Assembly: GCA_964550375.1 (NCBI GenBank)
Contig: CAZJYX010000018.1
Location: forward strand, 1 to 64,000
DNA from: JAAYXS01 sp964550375
GTDB lineage: Bacteria; Planctomycetota; Phycisphaerae; UBA1845; Fen-1342
Length of the DNA: 64,000 bases
Reading direction: 5' to 3'
Shown: positions 9,287 through 17,035 of the stretch, in pieces
How positions within the stretch are numbered: position 1 is the stretch's first letter
How the letters are laid out: the number at the start of each line of letters is the position of its first letter
Notes under the pieces: model-generated
Database searches by the model: none
Told to the model about the DNA's origin: nothing
Seen by the model: only the letters and a program-made list of their open reading frames with translations
Program-made: the position numbers and the translations under genes

Positions 9287-9679
9287 TCAATTCAGAAGGA
9301 TGATCGTCGCCAGGACGGCAATCGCCGGAGGCGGCCCGTGGGGCCAGTGGCTGCAGCAACGGGTGATCGGCGTGGGATCAGCCGCATCAGCCTGGAGCAC
9401 CGGGAGCACAACCGTCACGGCAAGTCGCTCCGGCGTCGTCACCGGGGCATTCGGCAAGCCCAACGGTGCGTCATCGCAGAGGCAAATTCGCGGATGGACT
9501 CGTTGTTCCTCATCACTCGAGCCGATCGGCTCGACAGGGACTTCGCAGCCGCAGTCGCACGCTCCAGCCGGGCAACAACAGCAGCGGACAGGTGCGGCTT
9601 CCTCGGATGGCGACTCGGTCGGTAGAGCCCAAGTCAGCGGTCCGACGAGCTGCGCGAGAATGAGAATCACGGCTTTCAT
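9287..9679 (-). CDS. Small exported cysteine-rich protein, first gene of the metal efflux operon
   Basis: 130 residues, beginning with a short hydrophobic signal-like segment (MKAVILILAQLVGPLTWALP) and carrying a dense cysteine cluster (CCCCPAGACDCGCE), then ICLCDD and RCC. No known family recognised. The cysteine load and the place at the head of a Cu/Ag-type efflux operon suggest periplasmic metal binding, but that is inference. The C-terminus is again hydrophobic (AIAVLATIILLN), so it may be anchored. The upstream ribosome site is weak. It is separated from the TolC-like gene by 142 bases and may be expressed at a different level. Confidence 0.6.
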   Translation of the reverse strand: MKAVILILAQLVGPLTWALPTESPSEEAAPVRCCCCPAGACDCGCEVPVEPIGSSDEEQRVHPRICLCDDAPLGLPNAPVTTPERLAVTVVLPVLQADAADPTPITRCCSHWPHGPPPAIAVLATIILLN

Positions 9680-10102
9680 CGTCTTTGATACTAGAACAGC
9701 GCCGTCCGCCCGGCAATTCCGGCCGCCCGCGTCGTTCTCCGGACCTCGCGAACGGATCGGCCGGTGACGAGGCGGACCGAATAGGAACGGGCACCGGTTC
9801 TCAGCTAATCTCGATTACCCATAGACGACTGCGTCCGTACCGCCACCCAGGTGGAGCCGGGGAGGCCTTCCCGGAGCAAGAGAGCGAAGTTTGCCCCCCA
9901 TTGATCGCCAAGAAGCGGTCAATCTCCCGCAATCGGCATACGGCCAGCTTCCGCAGCGTGAAGGCGGGGGGATCCGGCCCCGCCGCCCCGAAGCGGAACC
10001 GTCTTTCTGGCTCAAGAACCGCGTTCGTTCGGTTGATGTTAGCAACCGTTTTGAAACGCAGTTCCCGCATTCAGTTCCCGTAGTGGGGGGTCAGCGGGTT
10101 GT
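9680..10102. other. Intergenic stretch between efflux operon and tmRNA; no convincing gene
   Basis: Several short frames are open on both strands but none has a good start, ribosome site or recognisable sequence. The efflux operon promoter should lie at its left end: a TAGTAT about 10-15 bases upstream of the ATG at 9679 is a possible -10 element but very close to the start codon. Nothing else is clear. Confidence 0.4.
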
Positions 10103-10125
10103 AAGTGCTTGTCAATAAAGCACTT
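10103..10125 (-). terminator. Candidate tmRNA terminator hairpin
   Basis: Seven bases past the tmRNA 3' end on the minus strand lies AAGTGCTT, a seven-base loop, AAGCACTT: a perfect 8-bp stem. There is no clear U-run after it, so termination is plausible but not certain. Confidence 0.45.
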
Positions 10126-10131
10126 CGCAAT

Positions 10132-10485
10132 TGGAGGCGGGGGGAATCGAACCCCCGTGCCGGTGCATTTCAGCCTGGGCTTCTACGTGTGTAGTCGGCT
10201 GTTCTGTGTTTAGGCCCTTGGCAGACCAACCGACCGGTCATCCGCGGGCCGAGGCTGGCTGAGTCTCACGGAGCCGCCGCCGGCCAGGAACGGCTACGCC
10301 AGCCTGCTGTCGGCGTCGGTACCCGCTAGCAGGCGTCGCGGACCGACGGGTTGCCTTAGTTAGGCAGCCAAACGGTAGCCATCATTGGCATGTAAAGGTT
10401 TATTGCCAGGTGTTTTACGAGGCCTCCTGACAACCTCGACACGCCACCCAGACCTCAACCTGCCCGGTCGAAGCCATTCGCCCCC
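10132..10485 (-). ncRNA. ssrA: Transfer-messenger RNA (tmRNA), one-piece
   Basis: Rescues ribosomes stalled on broken mRNAs and tags the unfinished protein for degradation. The 5' end GGGGGCGAAUGGCUUCGACCG at 10485 matches the conserved tmRNA start, and the 3' end GGUUCGAUUCCCCCCGCCUCC plus discriminator A is the conserved T-arm/acceptor. The 5' GGGGGCG pairs with 3' CGCCUCC through seven pairs including one G-U. CCA is not encoded. The tag frame runs from resume codon GCC at 10389 to TAA at 10360-10362 and reads ANDGYRLAA, with the usual AND start and LAA end. Length of 354 bases is normal. Confidence 0.93.
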
Positions 10486-10743
10486 AAAACGCCGCTCGTT
10501 TTCAAAGATCTTCAGACGGACGCGGCCGCCCAAACTGCGGACGGCGGGCCCAACCAACTCAGTATACGCCCGCCGGCCACGGTTCGCACGCCCAAATCCC
10601 GGACTGTTCACCAGTATTGCAGCCGGCGGGAATCGCGGGCGGCGGCGCCCCGGACAAGTAGTGGACGGGGCCGGCACGCCGGGCAACAATGGCCCGCAGG
10701 GTGCCGCGGTACGCGTCCGACGAGCGTTCAGAGGTGGCTCAGC

Positions 10744-12372
10744 ATGGTCAGTGCCACACCGGCCCGGCAGCGGCGGATTCGGCTGATAAACCCGAACTCC
10801 CCGCTGTCGAACATCACGATGCCGGAAATCATCCGCAAGATGACCTTCACGCGCAAGGCCCTGTTCGCCCCGACGGGCCTGGCCGTGGCGGCGGCGGTAG
10901 TGCCGCAACACTGGGCCATTGAACTGGTGGACGAGTGCACGCTTGACCAGCCCCACGTGGCGCGGCCGGACGTGGACGTGGTGGGCATATCCGCCATGAC
11001 GACGCAGGCGCCGCGGGCGTACGAGTTGGCCGACGCGTACCGCGCGCTGGGCGTAACCGTGGTGCTGGGCGGGATTCATCCAAGCGCGTTGCCGGCCGAG
11101 GCCCTGCAACACTGCGACGCGGTCTGCAAGGGTGACGCGGAGTCCACCTTGCCGCACGTCATCGCGGACTGGGAGGCGGCCGCGGACCAGGGGCTGGACC
11201 CGCGTTCGCAGTTGCGGCAGATTTATGACTGGGCCGCGTTCGAGCCGGCGCCGATTGCCACGCCGCGTAAGGACATCTACGACCCGCGCGATTACCTGGT
11301 GGCGAACCCCTTGCAGACGACGCGCGGCTGTCCGCACAACTGCAATTTCTGCACGACGCCGGCGGTGTTCGGGCGGCGTTTTCGGCAGCGTGATATCGGC
11401 GATATTGTCGAGGAGATCCGGGCCGCCAAGGAGCAGCAGCGCGCCTGGTGCTACATCTTCGCGGATGACAATTTCGGGGGGAACCACAAATGGGCGCTCG
11501 AGTTGTGTGAAGCCTTGCGGCCGCTGAAGGTCTCGTGGGCCAGCCAGTGTGACGCGCTGATCAGCAACAACGACCGGCTCTTGCGGGCCATGCGCGACAG
11601 CGGCTGCGTGGGGCTGATCCTGGGCCTGGAGAGTCCCAAGCAGGACACGCTGCAGGTGGCCGGCAAGCGCTTCGTCCGCAGCGACACCTACGCCGAGCGC
11701 ATCCGCAAGATTCGCAGCTTCGGCATCAACCTGTGGGGTGCGTTCATTTTCGGGTTCGACACGGACACGTGGCGGGACTGCATGCAGGCGTGCCGGTTCG
11801 CGCAGCGCACCGGGCTATCGATGAGCTGCTACCCGATCCTGACGCCGTATCCCGGCACGGCGTTTTATGAGCAATTCGAGCGCGAGGGGCGGATTCGCAC
11901 GCGTGACTGGCTGCGCTACAACGGGGCGTCGGTAGTGTTTGAGCCGCGGCGGATGTCGGCCCAGCAACTGCGGCACGCGCAGATGGCGGCGTTCGCCGAG
12001 TTCTTCTCATTGCGCTCGACGCTGCGGCGCCTCAAGGTGCTGCCGTTCAAGTGGCGTTCGTGGATAGCCAACCTGGCGATCTGGAAGGGCATCCACTACT
12101 ACTACGGGCGGCGCGGCCGGGCCGTGCCGGCCTTCCGCGATTTTCTGGACCCGCACGCGCGGGCCTGGCGTTACGTCAGGGCAGACGAGGCGGCGGTGAA
12201 CGGGACTAGGCAGCCCACGACGTGGGCAGCGAGCAGCGCGGCGGGGGTTCGCGGCGCAGGCGCGGAAATCGACGATTTGGCCGCGGCCACTGTACTGGTC
12301 AACGATCCCCTGGTACGCGCCGCTCAGACGCTGACCGTTGCAACAGGCACAATGTCAACCAGACGGCGCTAG
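10744..12372 (+). CDS. B12-binding-domain radical SAM protein
   Basis: 542 residues. The N-terminal 150 residues form a cobalamin-binding-type Rossmann domain (VDVVGISAMTTQ and VVLGGIHPSALP), without the DxHxxG lower-ligand motif. A radical SAM core begins at TTRGCPHNCNFC (Cys196, Cys200 and Cys203 for the 4Fe-4S cluster) and continues through FADDNFGG and LESPKQDTL. Such enzymes use SAM and often cobalamin to methylate or rearrange unreactive carbons; the substrate here cannot be read. AGAGGTGG precedes the ATG. The last 60 residues are low-complexity. No obvious pathway partner is adjacent. Confidence 0.85.
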   Translation: MVSATPARQRRIRLINPNSPLSNITMPEIIRKMTFTRKALFAPTGLAVAAAVVPQHWAIELVDECTLDQPHVARPDVDVVGISAMTTQAPRAYELADAYRALGVTVVLGGIHPSALPAEALQHCDAVCKGDAESTLPHVIADWEAAADQGLDPRSQLRQIYDWAAFEPAPIATPRKDIYDPRDYLVANPLQTTRGCPHNCNFCTTPAVFGRRFRQRDIGDIVEEIRAAKEQQRAWCYIFADDNFGGNHKWALELCEALRPLKVSWASQCDALISNNDRLLRAMRDSGCVGLILGLESPKQDTLQVAGKRFVRSDTYAERIRKIRSFGINLWGAFIFGFDTDTWRDCMQACRFAQRTGLSMSCYPILTPYPGTAFYEQFEREGRIRTRDWLRYNGASVVFEPRRMSAQQLRHAQMAAFAEFFSLRSTLRRLKVLPFKWRSWIANLAIWKGIHYYYGRRGRAVPAFRDFLDPHARAWRYVRADEAAVNGTRQPTTWAASSAAGVRGAGAEIDDLAAATVLVNDPLVRAAQTLTVATGTMSTRRR

Positions 12373-12399
12373 GCGCGCCGGCAAACGGAGGATGAAGAC

Positions 12400-12999
12400 A
12401 TGACTCGACACGTTCAGGTGATGGCAGCCGCAATGCTACTGACGTATGCGCTCGGCTGCGCTGCGCGGTCGCGAACGGCCGAGATTCCTCTGGGGCACTG
12501 GAAAGGGCAGGGGCTGTTCGTGCTCGATCGCTGGGGTGACGACGAGGAAAACGCGGCCGAGCACGTGGTGGAGTACGGCTCGTATGATACGAGCCTGACG
12601 CTTGAAGAGGCGACGTTCGAGGGCCGGCCGGCCGTGCGCATGGAGATTGTCTCGCTGCGCGGCGAGACCAAGGAGCTGGACGGCGACCGGACGCACCTAG
12701 TGGTGGTGCTCCAGAAAGAGGAATCCGTGCTCGCGGACACGGTCGCGCTGTACCGCATGGCCCAGTTCGGCCTGTCGTTCGACGAAGATGAACCCAGCCT
12801 GGACGATGTCCCGGACAATGCGCGCCTGGCGAGCGGCATGCAAATCGGCAAGGAGTTACTGCTGCGGATTCACTACCAGGATAACTTCGTGGACCTCTTC
12901 CAGTTCACGGGCGATGTGGTACACAAGCATGGGACGTTCGGTGGTCCCCAGGCTGAAGGCATTGTCCATTGGTCGGAGACGCTCAGGCGACAGCGCTGA
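12400..12999 (+). CDS. Hypothetical lipoprotein
   Basis: 199 residues with a signal peptide ending in a lipobox (TYALGC), so probably membrane-anchored on the outer side of the cytoplasmic membrane or at the outer membrane. The mature part is acidic and looks like a beta-rich single domain (LGHWKGQGLFVLDRW, DTSLTLEEATFEGRPAVRME). No family recognised. A GGAGGATG ribosome site precedes the ATG, and the gene follows the radical SAM gene by 27 bases, so they may be co-transcribed. Confidence 0.7.
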   Translation: MTRHVQVMAAAMLLTYALGCAARSRTAEIPLGHWKGQGLFVLDRWGDDEENAAEHVVEYGSYDTSLTLEEATFEGRPAVRMEIVSLRGETKELDGDRTHLVVVLQKEESVLADTVALYRMAQFGLSFDEDEPSLDDVPDNARLASGMQIGKELLLRIHYQDNFVDLFQFTGDVVHKHGTFGGPQAEGIVHWSETLRRQR

Positions 13000-13064
13000 G
13001 CGGGGGGCGTGTGAACGGCCGTACCTGCCAATGACGCGCGCCGGCGCGCGAGGAGTCTGATGAG

Positions 13065-13484
13065 ATGAAGTCCTACCGCCAGGAGCTGTGGTTCGAGGTG
13101 CCCGCGCGGCGCGGCTTCGTCAACATCACGCCGCAGGTCGAGGCGGCGGTGCGGGCCAGCGGCGTGCGTGAAGGGCTGGTGCTCGTCAACGCCATGCACA
13201 TCACGGCGAGCGTATTCATCAACGACGACGAGGCCGGGCTGCATCACGACTACGAGGTGTGGCTCGAGCAGCTTGCCCCGCACGAGCCCGTCTCCCGCTA
13301 TCAGCACAACCGGACCGGCGAAGACAACGGTGACGCGCATCTGAAGCGGCAGGTGATGGGGCGCGAAGTCGTGGTCGCCATAACGGACGGCCGGCTTGAT
13401 TTCGGTCCGTGGGAGCAGATCTTCTACGGGGAGTTTGACGGCCGGCGACGCAAACGCGCCTTGGTCAAGATCGTCGGCGAGTAG
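13065..13484 (+). CDS. YjbQ/UPF0047 family protein
   Basis: 139 residues, the usual length for this family of small trimeric proteins. Conserved stretches include GFVNITPQVEAAV, GLVLVNAMHITASVFINDDE with the conserved His, and the C-terminal LDFGPWEQIFYGEFDGRRRKR. Some members have weak thiamine-phosphate synthase activity in vitro; the physiological role is unsettled. The gene follows the lipoprotein gene by 65 bases on the same strand and is the last of that plus-strand group. Confidence 0.9.
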   Translation: MKSYRQELWFEVPARRGFVNITPQVEAAVRASGVREGLVLVNAMHITASVFINDDEAGLHHDYEVWLEQLAPHEPVSRYQHNRTGEDNGDAHLKRQVMGREVVVAITDGRLDFGPWEQIFYGEFDGRRRKRALVKIVGE

Positions 13485-13547
13485 GGCGCTTGCCTGGCGG
13501 TATAGCGCCCCGGAGGAATGAGGCAGGGGCGGCCTCGCCACATGCAA

Positions 13548-13574
13548 GCGGGCCACCGATAGTCGGCGGCCCGC
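13548..13574. terminator. Hairpin in the convergent gap between yjbQ-like and dockerin genes
   Basis: GCGGGCC, 13-base loop, GGCCCGC: a perfect 7-bp GC stem placed between two convergent genes, where it could stop transcription from both sides. Neither side has a T-run, so confidence is limited. Confidence 0.4.
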
Positions 13575-13605
13575 TGGAGATCACGTGCTTGTCGTCCGCG
13601 TGAGG

Positions 13606-14448
13606 CTACTTTCCGCCACTGGTCAGCAGGATGACGAACGGATCGATGTCGAAGGAGTTGACCATACCGTCGCCATTGATGTCGGCCAGCATGTAGTTGC
13701 AGTGGGGGAAGGCCACTGCGTAGCTCGCCGGGCTGGTCAGCGCCAACACGAACGGGTCGATATCGAACGAGTTGACCAGGCCGTCGCAGTTGAGGTCGCC
13801 GATGGCATAGGCGCCCACCGTGAAGGTGAACGTGGCAGCCGAAGCGTCGGCAATAGCGGCGATTACGGGCGAGTAATCAGGCGGCTCGTTGACCTCGGTG
13901 AGCACATTGACGAGCGCGTTCATTACTTTGAAGGTGTACGTACCGGCAGTGGCCGGGGCCGGAAACGAGCCGGAGGCAAGCGCCTGGGCGCCGCCCTGGC
14001 CTACGCCGGCGACGACGTACGGGTTGGTGCCCATGATGCCGCCGGAGGCGCCGAAGGTGTTCTGGCCGCCGCCGATCTGGATCAGGTTCTTCGCGTTGTC
14101 ATCGCCGCGCTGTACGCCGATGTAACCGCTATCGGCGCCGCCCTCGCCGGGATTACTGATGCCTTCGGGGCGATTGAAGTTGGCCATGCCGGCGGGCACG
14201 CCCAGAGCAGGCGGTAGGTCGAAGAACGCGGGGTTGCCGGCGTCCTGCACCAAGTCACAGCACACGAGCGCCGCCCCGAAGTTGTCTCCCTCGGAGATGG
14301 TGAACTGAATCGTCCAGTCAATCTGGGTCCCCGGGGTCACCACCTGCCCGTTCAACGGGACGTTCACGGTGAACGTTGCCGTCGGCCCCGCCAGCGCTGT
14401 AGCCGTCAGCGTCAGCATGATTACGAACAGCGCTACATTTCGTCGCAT
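13606..14448 (-). CDS. Secreted protein with two C-terminal dockerin-like calcium repeats
   Basis: 280 residues from the ATG at 14448 (AGGAGGTGC just upstream). A signal peptide ends near TALAGP. The central region is beta-rich and begins FTVNVPLNGQVVTPGTQ, reminiscent of cohesin-like or other immunoglobulin-fold domains. The C-terminus has two EF-hand-like repeats, GDLNCDGLVNSFDIDPFV and ADINGDGMVNSFDIDPFV, typical of dockerin type I modules and very common in exported proteins of Planctomycetota. Ca2+ binding and cell-surface association are expected from the family. Genes of this type usually lack cellulosome partners in this phylum. Confidence 0.8.
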   Translation of the reverse strand: MRRNVALFVIMLTLTATALAGPTATFTVNVPLNGQVVTPGTQIDWTIQFTISEGDNFGAALVCCDLVQDAGNPAFFDLPPALGVPAGMANFNRPEGISNPGEGGADSGYIGVQRGDDNAKNLIQIGGGQNTFGASGGIMGTNPYVVAGVGQGGAQALASGSFPAPATAGTYTFKVMNALVNVLTEVNEPPDYSPVIAAIADASAATFTFTVGAYAIGDLNCDGLVNSFDIDPFVLALTSPASYAVAFPHCNYMLADINGDGMVNSFDIDPFVILLTSGGK

Positions 14449-14535
14449 TTTGCACCTCCTGATATTGCCCGCGCGAGTGAGCGCGTGAGTATCGATTGCA
14501 CCGAGCAGCATTTTACCACCTTTTGGCCGATTGAT

Positions 14536-14567
14536 GCATCAGAAAAAACCTCAACGGCCCCTGATGC
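14536..14567. repeat. Inverted repeat upstream of the dockerin gene
   Basis: GCATCAG, 18-base spacer, CTGATGC: 7-bp inverted repeat about 90-120 bases upstream of the dockerin gene start, with a run of A (T on the gene's strand) inside. It could be an operator or the terminator of a short leader. A TAAAAT closer to the gene (minus strand) is a possible -10. Confidence 0.25.
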
Positions 14568-14796
14568 CATAAGATACTGACTTACAAGCACTTACGTTTG
14601 CATCTTAATCCGTATTTCATTAAGCGCGGCATGGCATTCGATGGCGGGGCGTGCCGGTTTGGCGGTTGGTTCCCCGGAAAGCCCCAGCAGTGCGACACGG
14701 CGGCCGGTTTGCGTGACCTTTCCGTACTGGCTATACCGTGCGTGGTGACCGGGCCGGCTGCGTCGGGCGGCCACGGGATAAGTGAGGGTTCTGCCG

Positions 14797-15624
14797 ATGA
14801 CCGCGTTGACGGCGTTGTTGGGCAAAGAACACGATCTTGACGAAGTCAACCTGGCTTTGACGCGCCACATTCGCCAGCTTGCGCCGCCGATCGTTGGGGC
14901 GCTGCATCTGACCTGCGCCGACGAATCAGAATGGGAGTGTGCGGGTTCGTTCCAGCGCTGTTGCGTTGAGCAGCTCCTGCCGGACTTGAAGTTTGCGGAG
15001 AAGTCGCCGTTCCGGCTGTCGAATCTGGGCGGCCGGCATGAGCGCGGTGCGATCGCAGTAGCGGAGCACCACTTCGCCGCGCCCGCGTCACAGCGAGCCT
15101 TCAAAGTGATGCTGGTGAAGGTCAGCACGCACGTGGCCGTGGCGGGAGCGGGCCGGGCGGCGCAGTATGGGAGCATGCGGCGTTACGACACGACCTCGAC
15201 CGCCTGTGGGGCGTTGCACGCGTTGCTGGCCGGTGGCGAGGGTGGTTTCCTGCGGGAGTTGCGGGCAGCTTTCCAGGCGGATGGTGTCGACCGCCTGGCG
15301 GTGCTACTGGATGAGCAACAGGTCGAACCCGCCTGCCGCAGCCTGTTCGTCGCGCTGGTGAACGCGCACCGGCAGTTGCGCTGCGTTGAGGATGAGATCA
15401 ATACGCACGAGCCGGCCAGTCCGACGTTGTACATCGTGGCGGCGTGCGTCACGTTCAATCGGCCGGCGCGCGACACGGAGCTGTTCGCGGGACTGCTCAC
15501 GATAGACGCGCGCACGACGCCGTGGGTGCGTGAGTATCGCGGCCTGGGCGATGATCCGGCGGCGTACCGCGTGCAGGCCGAGGGTCAGCGTGTGCGTGTT
15601 GCGGACGCAGTGCTTGCGTCGTAA
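14797..15624 (+). CDS. Hypothetical protein, family not recognised
   Basis: 275 residues from the ATG at 14797, which has GAGGG eight bases upstream; a GTG five codons earlier (14782) overlaps that site and is less likely. Codon use is typical of real genes here. The sequence has no signal peptide or membrane segment. It carries a possible two-domain layout: residues about 20-115 with several cysteines (LHLTCADESEWECAG, RCCVEQLLPD), then a helical region (GALHALLAGGEGGFLRELRAAF) and a final beta part. A cytosolic protein is likely; function unknown. It faces the acyl-CoA dehydrogenase gene convergently. Confidence 0.7.
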   Translation: MTALTALLGKEHDLDEVNLALTRHIRQLAPPIVGALHLTCADESEWECAGSFQRCCVEQLLPDLKFAEKSPFRLSNLGGRHERGAIAVAEHHFAAPASQRAFKVMLVKVSTHVAVAGAGRAAQYGSMRRYDTTSTACGALHALLAGGEGGFLRELRAAFQADGVDRLAVLLDEQQVEPACRSLFVALVNAHRQLRCVEDEINTHEPASPTLYIVAACVTFNRPARDTELFAGLLTIDARTTPWVREYRGLGDDPAAYRVQAEGQRVRVADAVLAS

Positions 15625-15665
15625 CGGACTGGCGCGTGTCTCGCCCGGCGGCGCTGCGCGGGCGC

Positions 15666-16832
15666 TCAGAAGGCGGCTTCGCCGGTGATCTCGCGGCCGA
15701 CGATCAGTTGGTGGATGGTTTCGGTGCCCTCGTAGGTCAAGACGCTCTCCATGTTCAGCATGTGGCGGATTGGGCAGCACTCGACGCTGATGCCGCCGGC
15801 CCCGAGCAGGTCGCGGGCGTCGCGGGCAATGTCGAGAGCCATGCGAACGTTGTTCCACTTGGCGAGCGAGACCTGGCTATGATGCAGCCGGCCTTCGTCT
15901 TTGAGCCGGCCGAGCCGCCAGGCCAGCATCTGGCCGGCAGTGATGCGCCGGACCATCTCGGCCAGTCGCTGCTGGACGAGCTGTTTCTTGACGAGTGGCT
16001 GGCCGAAGAGGACGCGCTGCCGGGCAAATTCGCAGGCCTCCTGGTAGCAGGCCTGCGCGGCGCCGAGCGCGCCCCAGGCGATGCTGTAGCGGGCCTGATT
16101 CAGGCAACTGAGGGGCGCTGCCAGGCCCTCGGCCAGCGGCAGGCGGGCCGTTTCTGGGACGCGGCAGTTGTCGAAGAACAGCTCGGAGGTGACGGAGGCG
16201 CGTAGCGAGAACTTGTGGGCGAGGTCGCGGGCGGCGTAGCCGGGGGTGCCTTCTTCGACCAGGAAGCCGCGCACGCCGTCGGTTGTCATGGCCCACACGA
16301 CGGCCACATTGGCCAAGGTGCCGTTGGTGATCCAGATTTTGGCGCCGTTGATGATCCAGTCGCCGCCGTCGCGCCGGGCGCTGGTGCGCATAGTGCCCGG
16401 GTCAGAGCCGCCGTCCGGCTCGGTCAGGCCGAAGCAGCCGATAGCCGTGGCCTTGGCGAGGGCGGGCAGCCAGCGGTCCTTCTGTTCCGGGGAGCCGTAC
16501 GCGTGGATGGGGTACATCACGAGGCCGTTCTGAACGGAGCCGAAGCTCCGGAGTCCGCTGTCCCCGCGTTCCAACTCCTGCATGATCAGGCCGTAGGCGA
16601 CGTTGCTCAGGCCCGCGCAGCCGTATTCGTGGAGCGTCGGCCCGAAGAGGCCCATCTCGGCCATCTCGGGCACGAGCTCGAGGGGGAAGCGGCCTTCCTC
16701 GAAGCAGGGGCCGATGATGGGGAGCACGCGCTCATCCACCCAGCGCGCCACGGCGGCATGCGCCTGGCGCTCGTCCTCGCTCAACAGGGCGTCCAAGTCG
16801 AAGTAATCGGGCGTCCGGGCGGGTGCGAACAC
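15666..16832 (-). CDS. Acyl-CoA dehydrogenase, glutaryl-CoA dehydrogenase-like
   Basis: Flavin enzyme that oxidises an acyl-CoA at C2-C3; the closest resemblance is to glutaryl-CoA dehydrogenase, which also decarboxylates. The GTG at 16832 has GAGGAT upstream and gives 388 residues, the usual length; 46 further in-frame codons upstream are not protein-like. Marks include the flavin-binding GCFGLTEPDGGSDPGTM, WITNG, and a C-terminal TYEGTETIHQLIVGREITG, where Glu368 is at the catalytic-base position of the glutaryl-CoA type. No electron-transfer flavoprotein gene is next to it. Substrate assignment by eye is tentative. Confidence 0.85.
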   Translation of the reverse strand: MFAPARTPDYFDLDALLSEDERQAHAAVARWVDERVLPIIGPCFEEGRFPLELVPEMAEMGLFGPTLHEYGCAGLSNVAYGLIMQELERGDSGLRSFGSVQNGLVMYPIHAYGSPEQKDRWLPALAKATAIGCFGLTEPDGGSDPGTMRTSARRDGGDWIINGAKIWITNGTLANVAVVWAMTTDGVRGFLVEEGTPGYAARDLAHKFSLRASVTSELFFDNCRVPETARLPLAEGLAAPLSCLNQARYSIAWGALGAAQACYQEACEFARQRVLFGQPLVKKQLVQQRLAEMVRRITAGQMLAWRLGRLKDEGRLHHSQVSLAKWNNVRMALDIARDARDLLGAGGISVECCPIRHMLNMESVLTYEGTETIHQLIVGREITGEAAF

Positions 16833-17035
16833 GTGATGATCCTCGCTTACCGGTGAAGTTCTAGGACGAATCCCCCCCGGGCAACCGCTGCCGGCGGGGT
16901 CTGAACTTGATTCTAGCGGGCAGCGCTGCGCGACGCACGACAAACGAACCGCGTGCTTGAAGCGAATCACGGGTGCTACTACAACTTACTGGCGGTCGCA
17001 CAGTGCGGCCGCGCGGTCGAGCCGGCGAGGACGCC

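Noticed and set aside
9801..10070. 89-codon minus-strand frame between the efflux operon and tmRNA
   Set aside because: It has an ATG and some protein-like sequence (REIDRFLAING), but no ribosome site and no family; it is not supported enough to call.
10360..11487. Long open frame on the minus strand (375 codons) across tmRNA and the radical SAM gene
   Set aside because: It overlaps tmRNA and lies opposite a clear radical SAM gene; its arginine-rich translation is typical of antisense frames in GC-rich DNA.
14782..14797. GTG 14782 as the start of the unknown protein
   Set aside because: The GTG lies inside the GAGGG ribosome site that serves the ATG at 14797.
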